Positions 1-7,765 of a stretch of DNA of 42,317 nucleotides are shown one piece after another. The notes beneath the pieces were generated by a model, which saw only the letters and a program-made list of their open reading frames with translations, ran no database searches and had not been told where the DNA came from. The translations under genes and the position numbers were made by a program. How positions within the stretch are numbered: the first letter of the stretch is position 1; each line of letters opens with the position of its first letter. Source of the stretch: Alistipes sp. (GTDB taxonomy: Bacteria; Bacteroidota; Bacteroidia; Bacteroidales; Rikenellaceae); NCBI GenBank assembly GCA_017935185.1, contig JAGBIC010000025.1, positions 1 through 42,317 of the forward strand. The letters are read 5' to 3'.

Positions 1-151
1 CCGTCCGTCCTCATTACCTTTCATTTCCTTGCACTTTCGCATCGGCGAGGCTTTCATCAAAAGTCCTCATAAGTCATTGAACATCAGTGCTGCCATCATT
101 ATTTCCCCTTATTCGTTAGATTTTTCCAGAGATAACAATTAAATTAAATAT
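1..151. other. Left edge, no recognised gene
   Basis: No gene can be supported here. On the plus strand one frame stays open from base 2 to a stop near 141, but its 46 residues match nothing I recognise. On the minus strand an ATG at 57-55 opens a frame that runs off the window edge and begins MKASPMRKCKEMKGNEDG; this could be the start of a truncated gene. Both are too short to judge. Confidence 0.3.
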
Positions 152-184
152 AGGCGGCCTTCCCAAAGGAATGTCGCCTATTTT
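152..184 (-). terminator. Rho-independent terminator after queG
   Basis: A hairpin with outer arms AGGCG and CGCCT and inner arms TTCC and GGAA closes just beyond the queG stop codon. A T-rich run follows on both sides, so it could work in either direction. Its position fits termination of the minus-strand queG transcript. Confidence 0.65.
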
Positions 185-185
185 C

Positions 186-1091
186 TTACTTTTTAATGTT
201 CTGTTTTATCCTCTCAAGTCCACAACGCTTCAGTGGCGTTCGCCCGAAACGTGACATAAAATCATCGTCACCCATCTCAAGCCACTCATCTGCCCGAATC
301 TGGCGCGGATCAAAAATAGGATCAAAGCGCTCGTTGTCATGCATCATGGCCTTTCGATTATATGGGCAGCAATTCTGACACTCGTCGCAACCAAAAATCC
401 AGCCATTCAGATCTATCTTCCCCTCTTGTTCCGCCTCGATTGTGCGGCATGAGATACATTGCGAGGTGTTGATGGTCATATTCTCTTGGACAGCCTTTGT
501 GGGGCAGTGGTCTATACATCGTCTACACTCACCACAACCTATACCGCCATAAGGCGTATCATAAACATCTACTCTATCACACAAAACCAACTCGCCCAAC
601 AATATATAACTTCCATATCGGGGTGTAATGAGCAGCGACTGTCGCCCTATCCAGCCCAAACCCGCCTCCACGGCATATTGCTTTTCAAGAATTGGAGCGG
701 AATCCACAAATGCACGGCCTTGCAGCGAAGGATACTCTTTTTGCAACTCGTGCAAGATGTACAGCAACATCTTTTTTATTGTCTTATGATAGTCAGTAGT
801 GCAGGCATACGATGCTATTTTACAATTATCTTTGCTACCATAGCCACCACTTATGGCAGATTTATAGCTAACAGCACACACCACAACACTCTGCGCCCCC
901 TCAACAAGCCTAGATGCATCAAATCGCATGTCAATATTACGACACATGTACTCGAGCGATGAGACATGGCCGCAATTTAGCCACCTATCGTAGACCACAC
1001 GATTATTATCGAATTTTTTAACAGGTGCTATTCCGCAAAGATTAAAGCCTGCTCTCTCCGACAATACCTTTATGCGCTCGTTTTCCAGCAT
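186..1091 (-). CDS. queG: Epoxyqueuosine reductase QueG
   Basis: A 301-residue cytosolic iron-sulfur, cobalamin-dependent enzyme that carries out the last step of queuosine synthesis, reducing epoxyqueuosine in the tRNA anticodon loop. The catalytic aspartate sits in FVDSAPILEK (Asp130). A ferredoxin-like part carries the first 4Fe-4S set, CGECRRCIDHCP (Cys186, 189, 192, 196). The second set is CISC near 212-215 and CDECQNCCP at 235-242. In better-known QueG proteins the second stretch reads CISY, so the extra cysteine at 215 is a small difference. The protein lacks the C-terminal HEAT-like repeat extension of longer QueG forms, as is common in Bacteroidota. It stands alone and is followed by its own terminator. 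The family call is secure. Confidence 0.93.
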   Translation of the reverse strand: MLENERIKVLSERAGFNLCGIAPVKKFDNNRVVYDRWLNCGHVSSLEYMCRNIDMRFDASRLVEGAQSVVVCAVSYKSAISGGYGSKDNCKIASYACTTDYHKTIKKMLLYILHELQKEYPSLQGRAFVDSAPILEKQYAVEAGLGWIGRQSLLITPRYGSYILLGELVLCDRVDVYDTPYGGIGCGECRRCIDHCPTKAVQENMTINTSQCISCRTIEAEQEGKIDLNGWIFGCDECQNCCPYNRKAMMHDNERFDPIFDPRQIRADEWLEMGDDDFMSRFGRTPLKRCGLERIKQNIKK

Positions 1092-1184
1092 GGGACAGAT
1101 TATTTACCTTATTAGACACTATAATGCCGTTATTTAGTATTTTTTTACTATATTCGCAAAAAATTTCTTATCAAGTACAAATAT

Positions 1185-2846
1185 ATGAATTTTAAGACAC
1201 TTCACGAATTACTTCACTCTAGTGTGGAGAAGTTTTCCGACAATATCGTATTTTCGATATTGAACGGAGAGCAAGTGAGCTATGCCGAGTTGGGTCGCCG
1301 CGTTGAGCATATCAAGGAACTGCTGCTCGGTGCAGGCCTGAATGCCGGAGATAAAGTTGCTATTTTGAGTAGCAGCATGCCTAACTGGGGTGCCGCATAT
1401 TTTGCAATCACAACAGCAGGCATGGTAGCCGTGCCTATCCTTCCCGATTTTACACCGGAAGAGCTCGACAAGCTAATCAAACACTCGGAGTCGAAAGCAC
1501 TATTGGTATCAGACAAACTCTTCACCAAGCTAAATAAAGAGACCGTTGCATCGCTAAATATCGTCATCCGCACAAAAAATCTGAACGTAATCTCGCAGAC
1601 GGTGAAAGAAGAGGGTAAAGCAACAATTCCGTCACCCGAGGATTTAGCCGTTATCATCTACACCTCGGGCACAACATCACAGCCCAAGGGCGTTATGCTG
1701 ACACACGGCAATTTGGCTCAGCAGATCAACTATATATATAAATTGTATCCCATTGGGCCCAATGACTCAATGCTATCGGTATTGCCCCTATCACACACCT
1801 ATGAGTGCTCTCTGGGTATGATTTATATCGTTGCAACAGGAGGTAACACAACATATCTTGAGAAGCCACCTACCCCATCGGTACTGCTTCCCGCGTTACG
1901 TAAGGTGCGCCCAACATGCTTCCTTATTGTGCCTCTAATCATTGAGAAGATTTACAACTCACAGATTCTTGGCAAATTCACCGCCAACAAGTTCATGAGT
2001 ACACTTTACGGCATCGGTTTTATCCGCCGTTTCCTACACCGAATTGCAGGTAAAAAGCTCAATCAGGCCTTTGGTGGTCGTGCCCGCCTGTTCATCGGCG
2101 GCTCGAAACTCGATGAGCGCGTTGAGAAGTTCCTTATGGAGGCAAATATCCCATATGCCATTGGCTATGGACTTACCGAAACTGCGCCACTTATCGCAGG
2201 TCAGATATCTCCAGCTGTGAAGGTTGGCGCCACAGGCCCTGCCATGGAGGGTGTTAAAGTTCGCCTTGACGACATTAACCCCGAAACAGGCCACGGAGAG
2301 ATTGTAACAACAAGCGCCTGTGTAATGCAGGGATATTACAAAAACCCCGAGGCCACATCAGCAGTATTCACTGAGGACGGATGGTTCCGCACCGGTGATT
2401 TAGGCTATATTGACGAAGATGGCTATATCTACATCAAAGGTCGATTGAAGAATATGATTCTTGGCCCGAGCGGAGAGAATATCTATCCCGAGGAGATTGA
2501 GACCGTTTTAAACTCACACGCATTCGTTTCAGAGTCTGTTGTAACCGAACAGGAGGGTCGACTGATTGCTTTGGTTCATTTCGACGTTGAGGCTATTGAG
2601 AAGCTCAAAGATGAGTTTATGGCCAGGCTAGAGGTTACTCGCGACGAGTGGAATCTCAAGAAAGACGAGTGGAACAAGCAGATGGAAGAGATTAAGCAGG
2701 AAGTTATGAAATACGTAAACTCAAAGGTTAATCGATTCTCTCGCATCACCGAAGTTGTAGAAGAGGAACAGGAGTTCGAGAAGACACCTTCAAAGAAAAT
2801 TCGACGATTCTTATATACCGACAGATCACAAAAAGACTCTAAATAG
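1185..2846 (+). CDS. AMP-forming long-chain acyl-CoA (or acyl-ACP) synthetase
   Basis: A 553-residue member of the ANL adenylate-forming family that activates a fatty acid with ATP. The phosphate loop is YTSGTTSQPKG (about 159-169), with Ser in place of the usual Gly after SGTT. YGLTETAP (328-335) and the hinge region GWFRTGDLGYIDEDG (about 399-413) are intact. The C-terminal lysine motif is TPSKKIRR near 534-541. The small C-terminal domain holds a charged, helical insert (about 473-510, rich in E, K and W), probably a coiled coil. There is no signal peptide. The gene stands alone, divergent from queG, and ends at a strong hairpin. The substrate cannot be read from sequence; fatty acid is inferred from overall resemblance to FadD-type ligases. 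Confidence 0.85.
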   Translation: MNFKTLHELLHSSVEKFSDNIVFSILNGEQVSYAELGRRVEHIKELLLGAGLNAGDKVAILSSSMPNWGAAYFAITTAGMVAVPILPDFTPEELDKLIKHSESKALLVSDKLFTKLNKETVASLNIVIRTKNLNVISQTVKEEGKATIPSPEDLAVIIYTSGTTSQPKGVMLTHGNLAQQINYIYKLYPIGPNDSMLSVLPLSHTYECSLGMIYIVATGGNTTYLEKPPTPSVLLPALRKVRPTCFLIVPLIIEKIYNSQILGKFTANKFMSTLYGIGFIRRFLHRIAGKKLNQAFGGRARLFIGGSKLDERVEKFLMEANIPYAIGYGLTETAPLIAGQISPAVKVGATGPAMEGVKVRLDDINPETGHGEIVTTSACVMQGYYKNPEATSAVFTEDGWFRTGDLGYIDEDGYIYIKGRLKNMILGPSGENIYPEEIETVLNSHAFVSESVVTEQEGRLIALVHFDVEAIEKLKDEFMARLEVTRDEWNLKKDEWNKQMEEIKQEVMKYVNSKVNRFSRITEVVEEEQEFEKTPSKKIRRFLYTDRSQKDSK

Positions 2847-2860
2847 TATCTGTCAAACAA

Positions 2861-2901
2861 AAAAAACAGGCCGAAGCAAAATGCTTACGGCCTGTTTTTT
2901 T
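2861..2901. terminator. Bidirectional terminator between convergent genes
   Basis: Arms AAAAAACAGGCCG and CGGCCTGTTTTTT are perfect complements, with a small inner AGC/GCT stem. T runs flank the stem on each strand, so it can end both the acyl-CoA ligase (+) and the lytic transglycosylase (-). It overlaps the first bases of the transglycosylase stop codon. Confidence 0.85.
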
Positions 2902-3637
2902 ACTGTGCTTGAGCAACCATCGGTAAACCCTCCTCAACCATTTTTGCAAAAATCTCGTAGCGATGTAGCACCTCTCGCACATACGCTTCGGTTTGGCGGC
3001 TACCTGAAAATTTACCATGGTGAACCAATTCGCTCTCATAAATTGCGGGGTCGGCTTTCATCTGAAGATAGCGGGCCACAACCTCCCATGAATTGTGATT
3101 TTCACCGTTGCTCTTTGCCAAACGGCGGGCATCGGAAACATGTCCTATACCACCATTATAGCAAGCAAGAATAATACTTATACGATCGTTATATGGAGTG
3201 GAAACGGGGATTTTTAACGTCTTGTCAATTTGCTTCAGCAACTTGCCGGCAAGACGTATGTTTGTTTCCGGGTCGGCTATTTGCTCAACATCAACATTAA
3301 ACTGACGACCGACAATTGGCATAATCTGCATAATACCAACTGCGCCGCGTTTTGATGTCAGACCAGATTTGAATCGCGACTCACTGTAGGCTATCGCACT
3401 CATCAAAATCCAATCCTGCCCCTCCTCTTCGCCAATACGACGCATCATATTATCGTATGATGATATGATCCACTCGTCAACCATCAGACTATCCTCATGA
3501 ATGGCTGTGGCGATAATTTCTTGGCTCTGCTGCGAAGGAATGGCTACATTCAGCGCATCATCATCAAGCAGCTCAAAGCCCAAAAGTGTTGTAAATAAAA
3601 TAAGAACGATCGAAATAAATGCTGTCTTTTTTGACAT
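2900..3637 (-). CDS. Lytic transglycosylase, SLT domain (MltF/Slt-like)
   Basis: A 245-residue exported or membrane-anchored enzyme that cleaves peptidoglycan glycan strands. A hydrophobic N-terminus (about 6-22) gives an anchor or signal peptide; no lipobox is seen. The goose-lysozyme-like domain has the catalytic glutamate in AYSESRF (Glu86) and the family motif GAVGIMQIMP (about 98-107), followed by NIRLAGKLL and the ACYNGG motif. It lacks the N-terminal solute-binding domain of full MltF, so it is a short form. It is the third gene of a pssA, porin, transglycosylase series on this strand, 44 bp after the porin, which fits envelope maintenance. The exact Mlt class is uncertain. Confidence 0.85.
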   Translation of the reverse strand: MSKKTAFISIVLILFTTLLGFELLDDDALNVAIPSQQSQEIIATAIHEDSLMVDEWIISSYDNMMRRIGEEEGQDWILMSAIAYSESRFKSGLTSKRGAVGIMQIMPIVGRQFNVDVEQIADPETNIRLAGKLLKQIDKTLKIPVSTPYNDRISIILACYNGGIGHVSDARRLAKSNGENHNSWEVVARYLQMKADPAIYESELVHHGKFSGSRQTEAYVREVLHRYEIFAKMVEEGLPMVAQAQ

Positions 3638-3681
3638 AATTGTGTGTTTTGCGGGCAGCTCACACTGCGCAATACAACACG

Positions 3682-5814
3682 CTAATCATAGAATCCCCAC
3701 GAAATGCCCAACTTGAACATACCCGGATTTTGCGGGTAACCAGCCACTGTAAAATATTGTCCGTTGCCGAACAATCCATTATTTGCATGCTGATACTTCA
3801 AGAAAATACGCATTCTCTTCCATTTAGCTGTAACAAATGCATCGAGGTAGGGATAATTTCCAACCTCATAATCACGCTGATTGTAAAACGCAGCCAATGC
3901 TGGATTGTATGACGGGGCATAAAAAGCCGTATTAAAACGTCCGTCAATACCAATCTGCAAACGCAACACCTTCTTTCTCTCTGCCCAGAATTCAAAATAA
4001 TACGACAGATAGGCACTGCATAATGGAACGGGAACAACCTCTTGATTGGTGCTCCACTGCATCAATACCCTGTGGTCTAAATGAAGTCCGCCTATGCGGA
4101 AATCTTTGCGAGCATACAAACTCGTAAGGCTCACCGTCTTGTTGGCCTGCGCAACCATACTGTTGGTATCATAATAAATTTTGTTGGATACCATACCTTG
4201 CCATACGCCAATCTCTAACGCCCAAACGGGAATCTCTAACGATGCCTCTATACGAGTTTCATTCTCCTTACCGAAGGAGTTGGACCACACATAGTGGTTC
4301 GAGAATAGGTTCTCCTCCCAATATGAGGGTGAAGTACGAGTCTGCGAGAAACGCCCTCGAAGGATAACCGGATGACCTCGGAAACGTGCCGTGAGTGCCA
4401 CATGGGCATTCAACGCCAAATCTCCGCTCTTATAGCCCGATGGGTAGTACTTGACATCTGCTCCCCAATCGGCAAATTTCTTTATCTTGCCACTAACCGC
4501 TCCGTATGCATACCAGGCCGTTTTTTTTTCGACACCATACTTACCTGATATGTAGTTATCAAGAGCGAGTTGTGAATATGCATACATATCGATACCTATA
4601 CCACCGCCCAAGCACCCCACAGCACCATCACGATCCCACGGTTGCGCCTCGACAAACAATCGGTTGGAGATAACTCTCTCACGAATTGAGTCACGCGATT
4701 CAAATGGCGATATAAACCAATCTTTGTAATACTCTTTCTCTACTGGCTCAAACTCACCATTCTCATTTACCGAGCCACGCTCGTCGGTATAAGTCGCTCG
4801 CCTGTCATTATAAAGTTTACTCCACGCATTATATTCAAAAATATGGCCAACATATACTGTCGGAAGGTCAGCCAGCGAAAAATCATAGTCGGTGACAGGT
4901 GCCAACGGTATGGCATAGGTCTGCTTAACAAAAAAAGCATTGTTGCGATATGAGTTATGGGCTTCGGCTTCAGCCAGCTTCATCGGCACGCCTGACGGAT
5001 GTTCATAGGTGGTATCAGCGACAGCCCACACACCCACAGCTCCACCATTTTCACGTTGTTTGATGCGATTGTTGATATATGCCGCATGGAGAGAATATCG
5101 CTTACCCGTATGCGAGGCCGCAACCGAAAGGTTGTGATTGGTTGTTCGCTGCCACTCATATAATCCTTGAGTACCTCGAGCCTTATAGCTTGCATTAAAG
5201 CCTGTTGATGGCGATATGTTGTGGGCCGTAGTAATCTCAAAATGCTCCTCGCGATAACGCTTCTGACCCGACTCAAGATATGTCATATTCAGATATGGCG
5301 TCTTCGAATTATAGAACGGCACATTGTCCATACGATATGTATAGGCATCATACGACTGTGCAAAGGCAAAATCGGGGCTACTATTACGCTCGAAATAGTT
5401 AAACGGCATTGTTGATTGGCCAAGTCCACCAAGTGTCATATCACCAACACCCTTAAGGTAATATGGATAGTCGATTCTCCACGATTGGAGTGTGGTATCA
5501 AGTGGCTCAATCTTTACATCATCCATCTCGCGGCTGACATTCCACATAAAGTTGGGCAGCGCTCTGATAGAATCACTAAAATAATACGACTCCAAAGGCT
5601 TGCGGATACGACGGGTACGTGTGGAGTCGGCCGACTCCTGCTCCTCGTCACCCTCCTGCGAGGCATAGGGATTAGTACCGCCCAATGAGACATTCTCGCC
5701 ATTTCGCTGGGCACGAGCCAGCGCAGCAGCATCGAGCTGGGCATACGCCGACTCTGGCAGCAGGATAAACATCACCGCTACTACACTCAATACTATGCTT
5801 ATGGTTTGTCTCAT
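3682..5814 (-). CDS. Outer-membrane putative porin (Porin_10-type)
   Basis: A 710-residue outer-membrane beta-barrel protein. A signal peptide ends near ESAYAQ (about residue 26). A charged, low-complexity stretch follows (NGENVSLGG...EEQESADSTRTRR), then a long region of alternating aromatic and polar residues ending in GFYD, typical of barrel strands. The arrangement, including the GDMTLGGLGQSTMPFNYFER segment, resembles the Bacteroidetes-specific putative porin family. The ligand is unknown; these proteins are usually non-specific or uncharacterised. It lies 27 bp downstream of pssA and 44 bp upstream of the lytic transglycosylase, suggesting one envelope operon. Confidence 0.8.
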   Translation of the reverse strand: MRQTISIVLSVVAVMFILLPESAYAQLDAAALARAQRNGENVSLGGTNPYASQEGDEEQESADSTRTRRIRKPLESYYFSDSIRALPNFMWNVSREMDDVKIEPLDTTLQSWRIDYPYYLKGVGDMTLGGLGQSTMPFNYFERNSSPDFAFAQSYDAYTYRMDNVPFYNSKTPYLNMTYLESGQKRYREEHFEITTAHNISPSTGFNASYKARGTQGLYEWQRTTNHNLSVAASHTGKRYSLHAAYINNRIKQRENGGAVGVWAVADTTYEHPSGVPMKLAEAEAHNSYRNNAFFVKQTYAIPLAPVTDYDFSLADLPTVYVGHIFEYNAWSKLYNDRRATYTDERGSVNENGEFEPVEKEYYKDWFISPFESRDSIRERVISNRLFVEAQPWDRDGAVGCLGGGIGIDMYAYSQLALDNYISGKYGVEKKTAWYAYGAVSGKIKKFADWGADVKYYPSGYKSGDLALNAHVALTARFRGHPVILRGRFSQTRTSPSYWEENLFSNHYVWSNSFGKENETRIEASLEIPVWALEIGVWQGMVSNKIYYDTNSMVAQANKTVSLTSLYARKDFRIGGLHLDHRVLMQWSTNQEVVPVPLCSAYLSYYFEFWAERKKVLRLQIGIDGRFNTAFYAPSYNPALAAFYNQRDYEVGNYPYLDAFVTAKWKRMRIFLKYQHANNGLFGNGQYFTVAGYPQNPGMFKLGISWGFYD

Positions 5815-5841
5815 GTTATTGGGTTGCCACTTAAAAACAAA

Positions 5842-6558
5842 CTACTTTTTACACAAATTTATTGCATATCTTACTATCGATATGACTATATATGCCAAAA
5901 TAATTGCCGGAACTGCAAAACGGGTAAAGAGTACGATCATCGCTACCGCAAATACAATAAATGAATATCGCAACTCATTGCCTCTCCACCCAAATCCGGC
6001 GAATTTCAAGGCGAACATTCTGATTGGCGATACGAGCAACACAGCCATAACAACGGCAAGAAGTATGATAATCTCTTTATAAAGAACAAACTCCCCTGCT
6101 ACCGCGAGCATAGCCATCGACAAGCAGAACAAGCCATTGGCAGGTGTCGGCAATCCGCAAAACTCGGCATGCTGGCTGTCGTCCACATTAAATTTAGCCA
6201 AACGCAAAGCCGAAAAAGCCACAATGATCAACGTTGCATATTGCAAAATATTTACAACACACTCACTCATGTTAGTCAACTCGGGGGCTGTGCCATACAG
6301 AGTCCATAAAGCCACCGAGGGAACCACTCCGAATGACACCATATCGGCCAAAGAATCAAGCTGCACACCTATTGCCGAGGTACTCTTGAGCAGACGGGCT
6401 GCAAAGCCATCAAAGAAATCGAATATTGCCGATGCCACCATCAGCCAAAATGCTGCAACAAAATCACCCTGCGTCAACAACACCACGACAGCCGATGTTC
6501 CGCAGAGCAAATTGCCCAGAGTTAACATATTAGGAATTGTAAACAATCTTATCTTCAT
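5842..6558 (-). CDS. pssA: CDP-diacylglycerol--serine O-phosphatidyltransferase
   Basis: A 238-residue integral membrane enzyme that makes phosphatidylserine, the precursor of phosphatidylethanolamine. The CDP-alcohol phosphotransferase signature is exact: D47-x2-D50-G51-x2-A54-R55-x8-G64-x3-D68-x3-D72. Several hydrophobic segments surround it. The start ATG lies 31 bp downstream of a minus-strand TAACTTTG box (6597-6590), which supports this start. It is the first gene of the pssA, porin, transglycosylase series. Its promoter is packed against that of manC, divergent from it. The type (bacterial class II, PssA of Bacillus kind) is inferred from length and topology. Confidence 0.9.
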   Translation of the reverse strand: MKIRLFTIPNMLTLGNLLCGTSAVVVLLTQGDFVAAFWLMVASAIFDFFDGFAARLLKSTSAIGVQLDSLADMVSFGVVPSVALWTLYGTAPELTNMSECVVNILQYATLIIVAFSALRLAKFNVDDSQHAEFCGLPTPANGLFCLSMAMLAVAGEFVLYKEIIILLAVVMAVLLVSPIRMFALKFAGFGWRGNELRYSFIVFAVAMIVLFTRFAVPAIILAYIVISIVRYAINLCKK

Positions 6559-6589
6559 TATTCATCAATTATTTTGACATACCAAGCGG

Positions 6590-6597
6590 CAAAGTTA
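6590..6597 (-). promoter_or_regulatory. -7 box for pssA operon
   Basis: Read on the minus strand this is TAACTTTG, matching the Bacteroidetes -7 consensus TAnnTTTG. It lies 31 bp before the pssA ATG. No clear TTTG element is found about 20 bp further upstream, where the sequence is a T tract and the opposing manC box. Confidence 0.6.
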
Positions 6598-6608
6598 CGA
6601 ATTTTTTT

Positions 6609-6616
6609 TATCTTTG
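6609..6616 (+). promoter_or_regulatory. -7 box for manC
   Basis: TATCTTTG matches TAnnTTTG and lies 33 bp before the manC ATG. It is only 11 bp from the opposing pssA box, so the two polymerase footprints must overlap. Confidence 0.6.
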
Positions 6617-6649
6617 TATAATTCTTAAAATCTCTTTTTATATTAAAGT

Positions 6650-7723
6650 ATGAATAATAATACATATTGCATTATAATGGCGGGCGGTATAGGCACACGT
6701 TTTTGGCCTATGAGCCGTCGTTCCAAGCCCAAGCAGTTTCTTGACATCTTAGGCACAGGCAAGTCGTTTATCCGTTCTACATTCGAGCGTTTCCTGCCAT
6801 TAGTGCCCGCCGAAAACTTTCTTGTAGTCACCAATGGCAGTTACAAAAAACAGGTTCTGGAGCACATCCCCGAGCTCAACGAGAGTCAGGTATTATGTGA
6901 GCCCATAGGTCGCAATACAGCACCATGTATTGCATATGCGGCATATATGCTTAAAAAGTTGCACCCCGAAGCCTCGATGATTGTCACACCCGCCGACCAT
7001 CTGATTCTTAATCAGAATGATTTTCTGTCGATTATCGGCGAGTGTCTCGATTTCTCACGCAAGAATGATGCACTAATGACTGTCGGAATTAAACCAAGCC
7101 GTCCCGACACAGGATACGGATATATCCAGAAGTCAAACAACGATACTATCAGCAAAGTGAAGTGTTTCACCGAGAAACCAAGCCTCGAACTTGCACAGAC
7201 ATTTGTCGAGTGCGGTGAGTTTTTCTGGAATTCCGGCATCTTCATCTGGACTGTTGAGAATATCATCAAAGCCTTCTCGGAGCATTTACCCGAACACCAT
7301 GCACTCTTCTCGGCCATCACCGACGATCTCGCAACCGAGCGAGAAGCAGCAGCCATCGAGCAGGTATTTTCGGAGTGTAAACCAATCTCCATCGACTATG
7401 GTGTAATGGAAAAGGCCGACAATGTTTATGTTCGTTGTGGCGATTTCGGCTGGAGCGATGTGGGAACATGGGGTTCGGTCTATCAGCTATCTCGCAAGGA
7501 TCGATACGCCAATGCCAAATTAGGTGATGGTTGTTACACACACAGCACTCGTAACACAATAATTTCTATCCCGAACGAGAAAGTTGCCATTATCAACGGC
7601 CTGAAGGATTACATTGTGGTCGACACCGATGATGTTCTTATGATATGCCCACGCAGCGAAGAGCAGAGCATCAAGAAATACATCGACGAAGTTAAGTTCG
7701 ACAAAGGTGACAAATATATTTAG
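6650..7723 (+). CDS. manC: Mannose-1-phosphate guanylyltransferase
   Basis: A 357-residue cytosolic nucleotidyltransferase that makes GDP-mannose from GTP and mannose-1-phosphate. The N-terminal signature is MAGGIGTRFWPMSRRSKPKQF (about 10-30), with the FWPxSR motif of this family. GRNTAPC, TPADHLI, GYGYIQK and the EKP active-site motif follow in order. The length matches the guanylyltransferase part only; there is no fused C-terminal isomerase domain. The isomerase is encoded separately as manA in this window, so the two would supply GDP-mannose for polysaccharide or glycoprotein synthesis. The OPT transporter gene begins 42 bp downstream and may be co-transcribed. Confidence 0.93.
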   Translation: MNNNTYCIIMAGGIGTRFWPMSRRSKPKQFLDILGTGKSFIRSTFERFLPLVPAENFLVVTNGSYKKQVLEHIPELNESQVLCEPIGRNTAPCIAYAAYMLKKLHPEASMIVTPADHLILNQNDFLSIIGECLDFSRKNDALMTVGIKPSRPDTGYGYIQKSNNDTISKVKCFTEKPSLELAQTFVECGEFFWNSGIFIWTVENIIKAFSEHLPEHHALFSAITDDLATEREAAAIEQVFSECKPISIDYGVMEKADNVYVRCGDFGWSDVGTWGSVYQLSRKDRYANAKLGDGCYTHSTRNTIISIPNEKVAIINGLKDYIVVDTDDVLMICPRSEEQSIKKYIDEVKFDKGDKYI

Positions 7724-7765
7724 TTGTAAATTTTCCAACAAAAAAAAATACAATATCAAAATCAT

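Noticed and set aside
459-962. 167-residue plus-strand frame over queG
   Set aside because: Antisense to a gene with intact iron-sulfur motifs; no support of its own.
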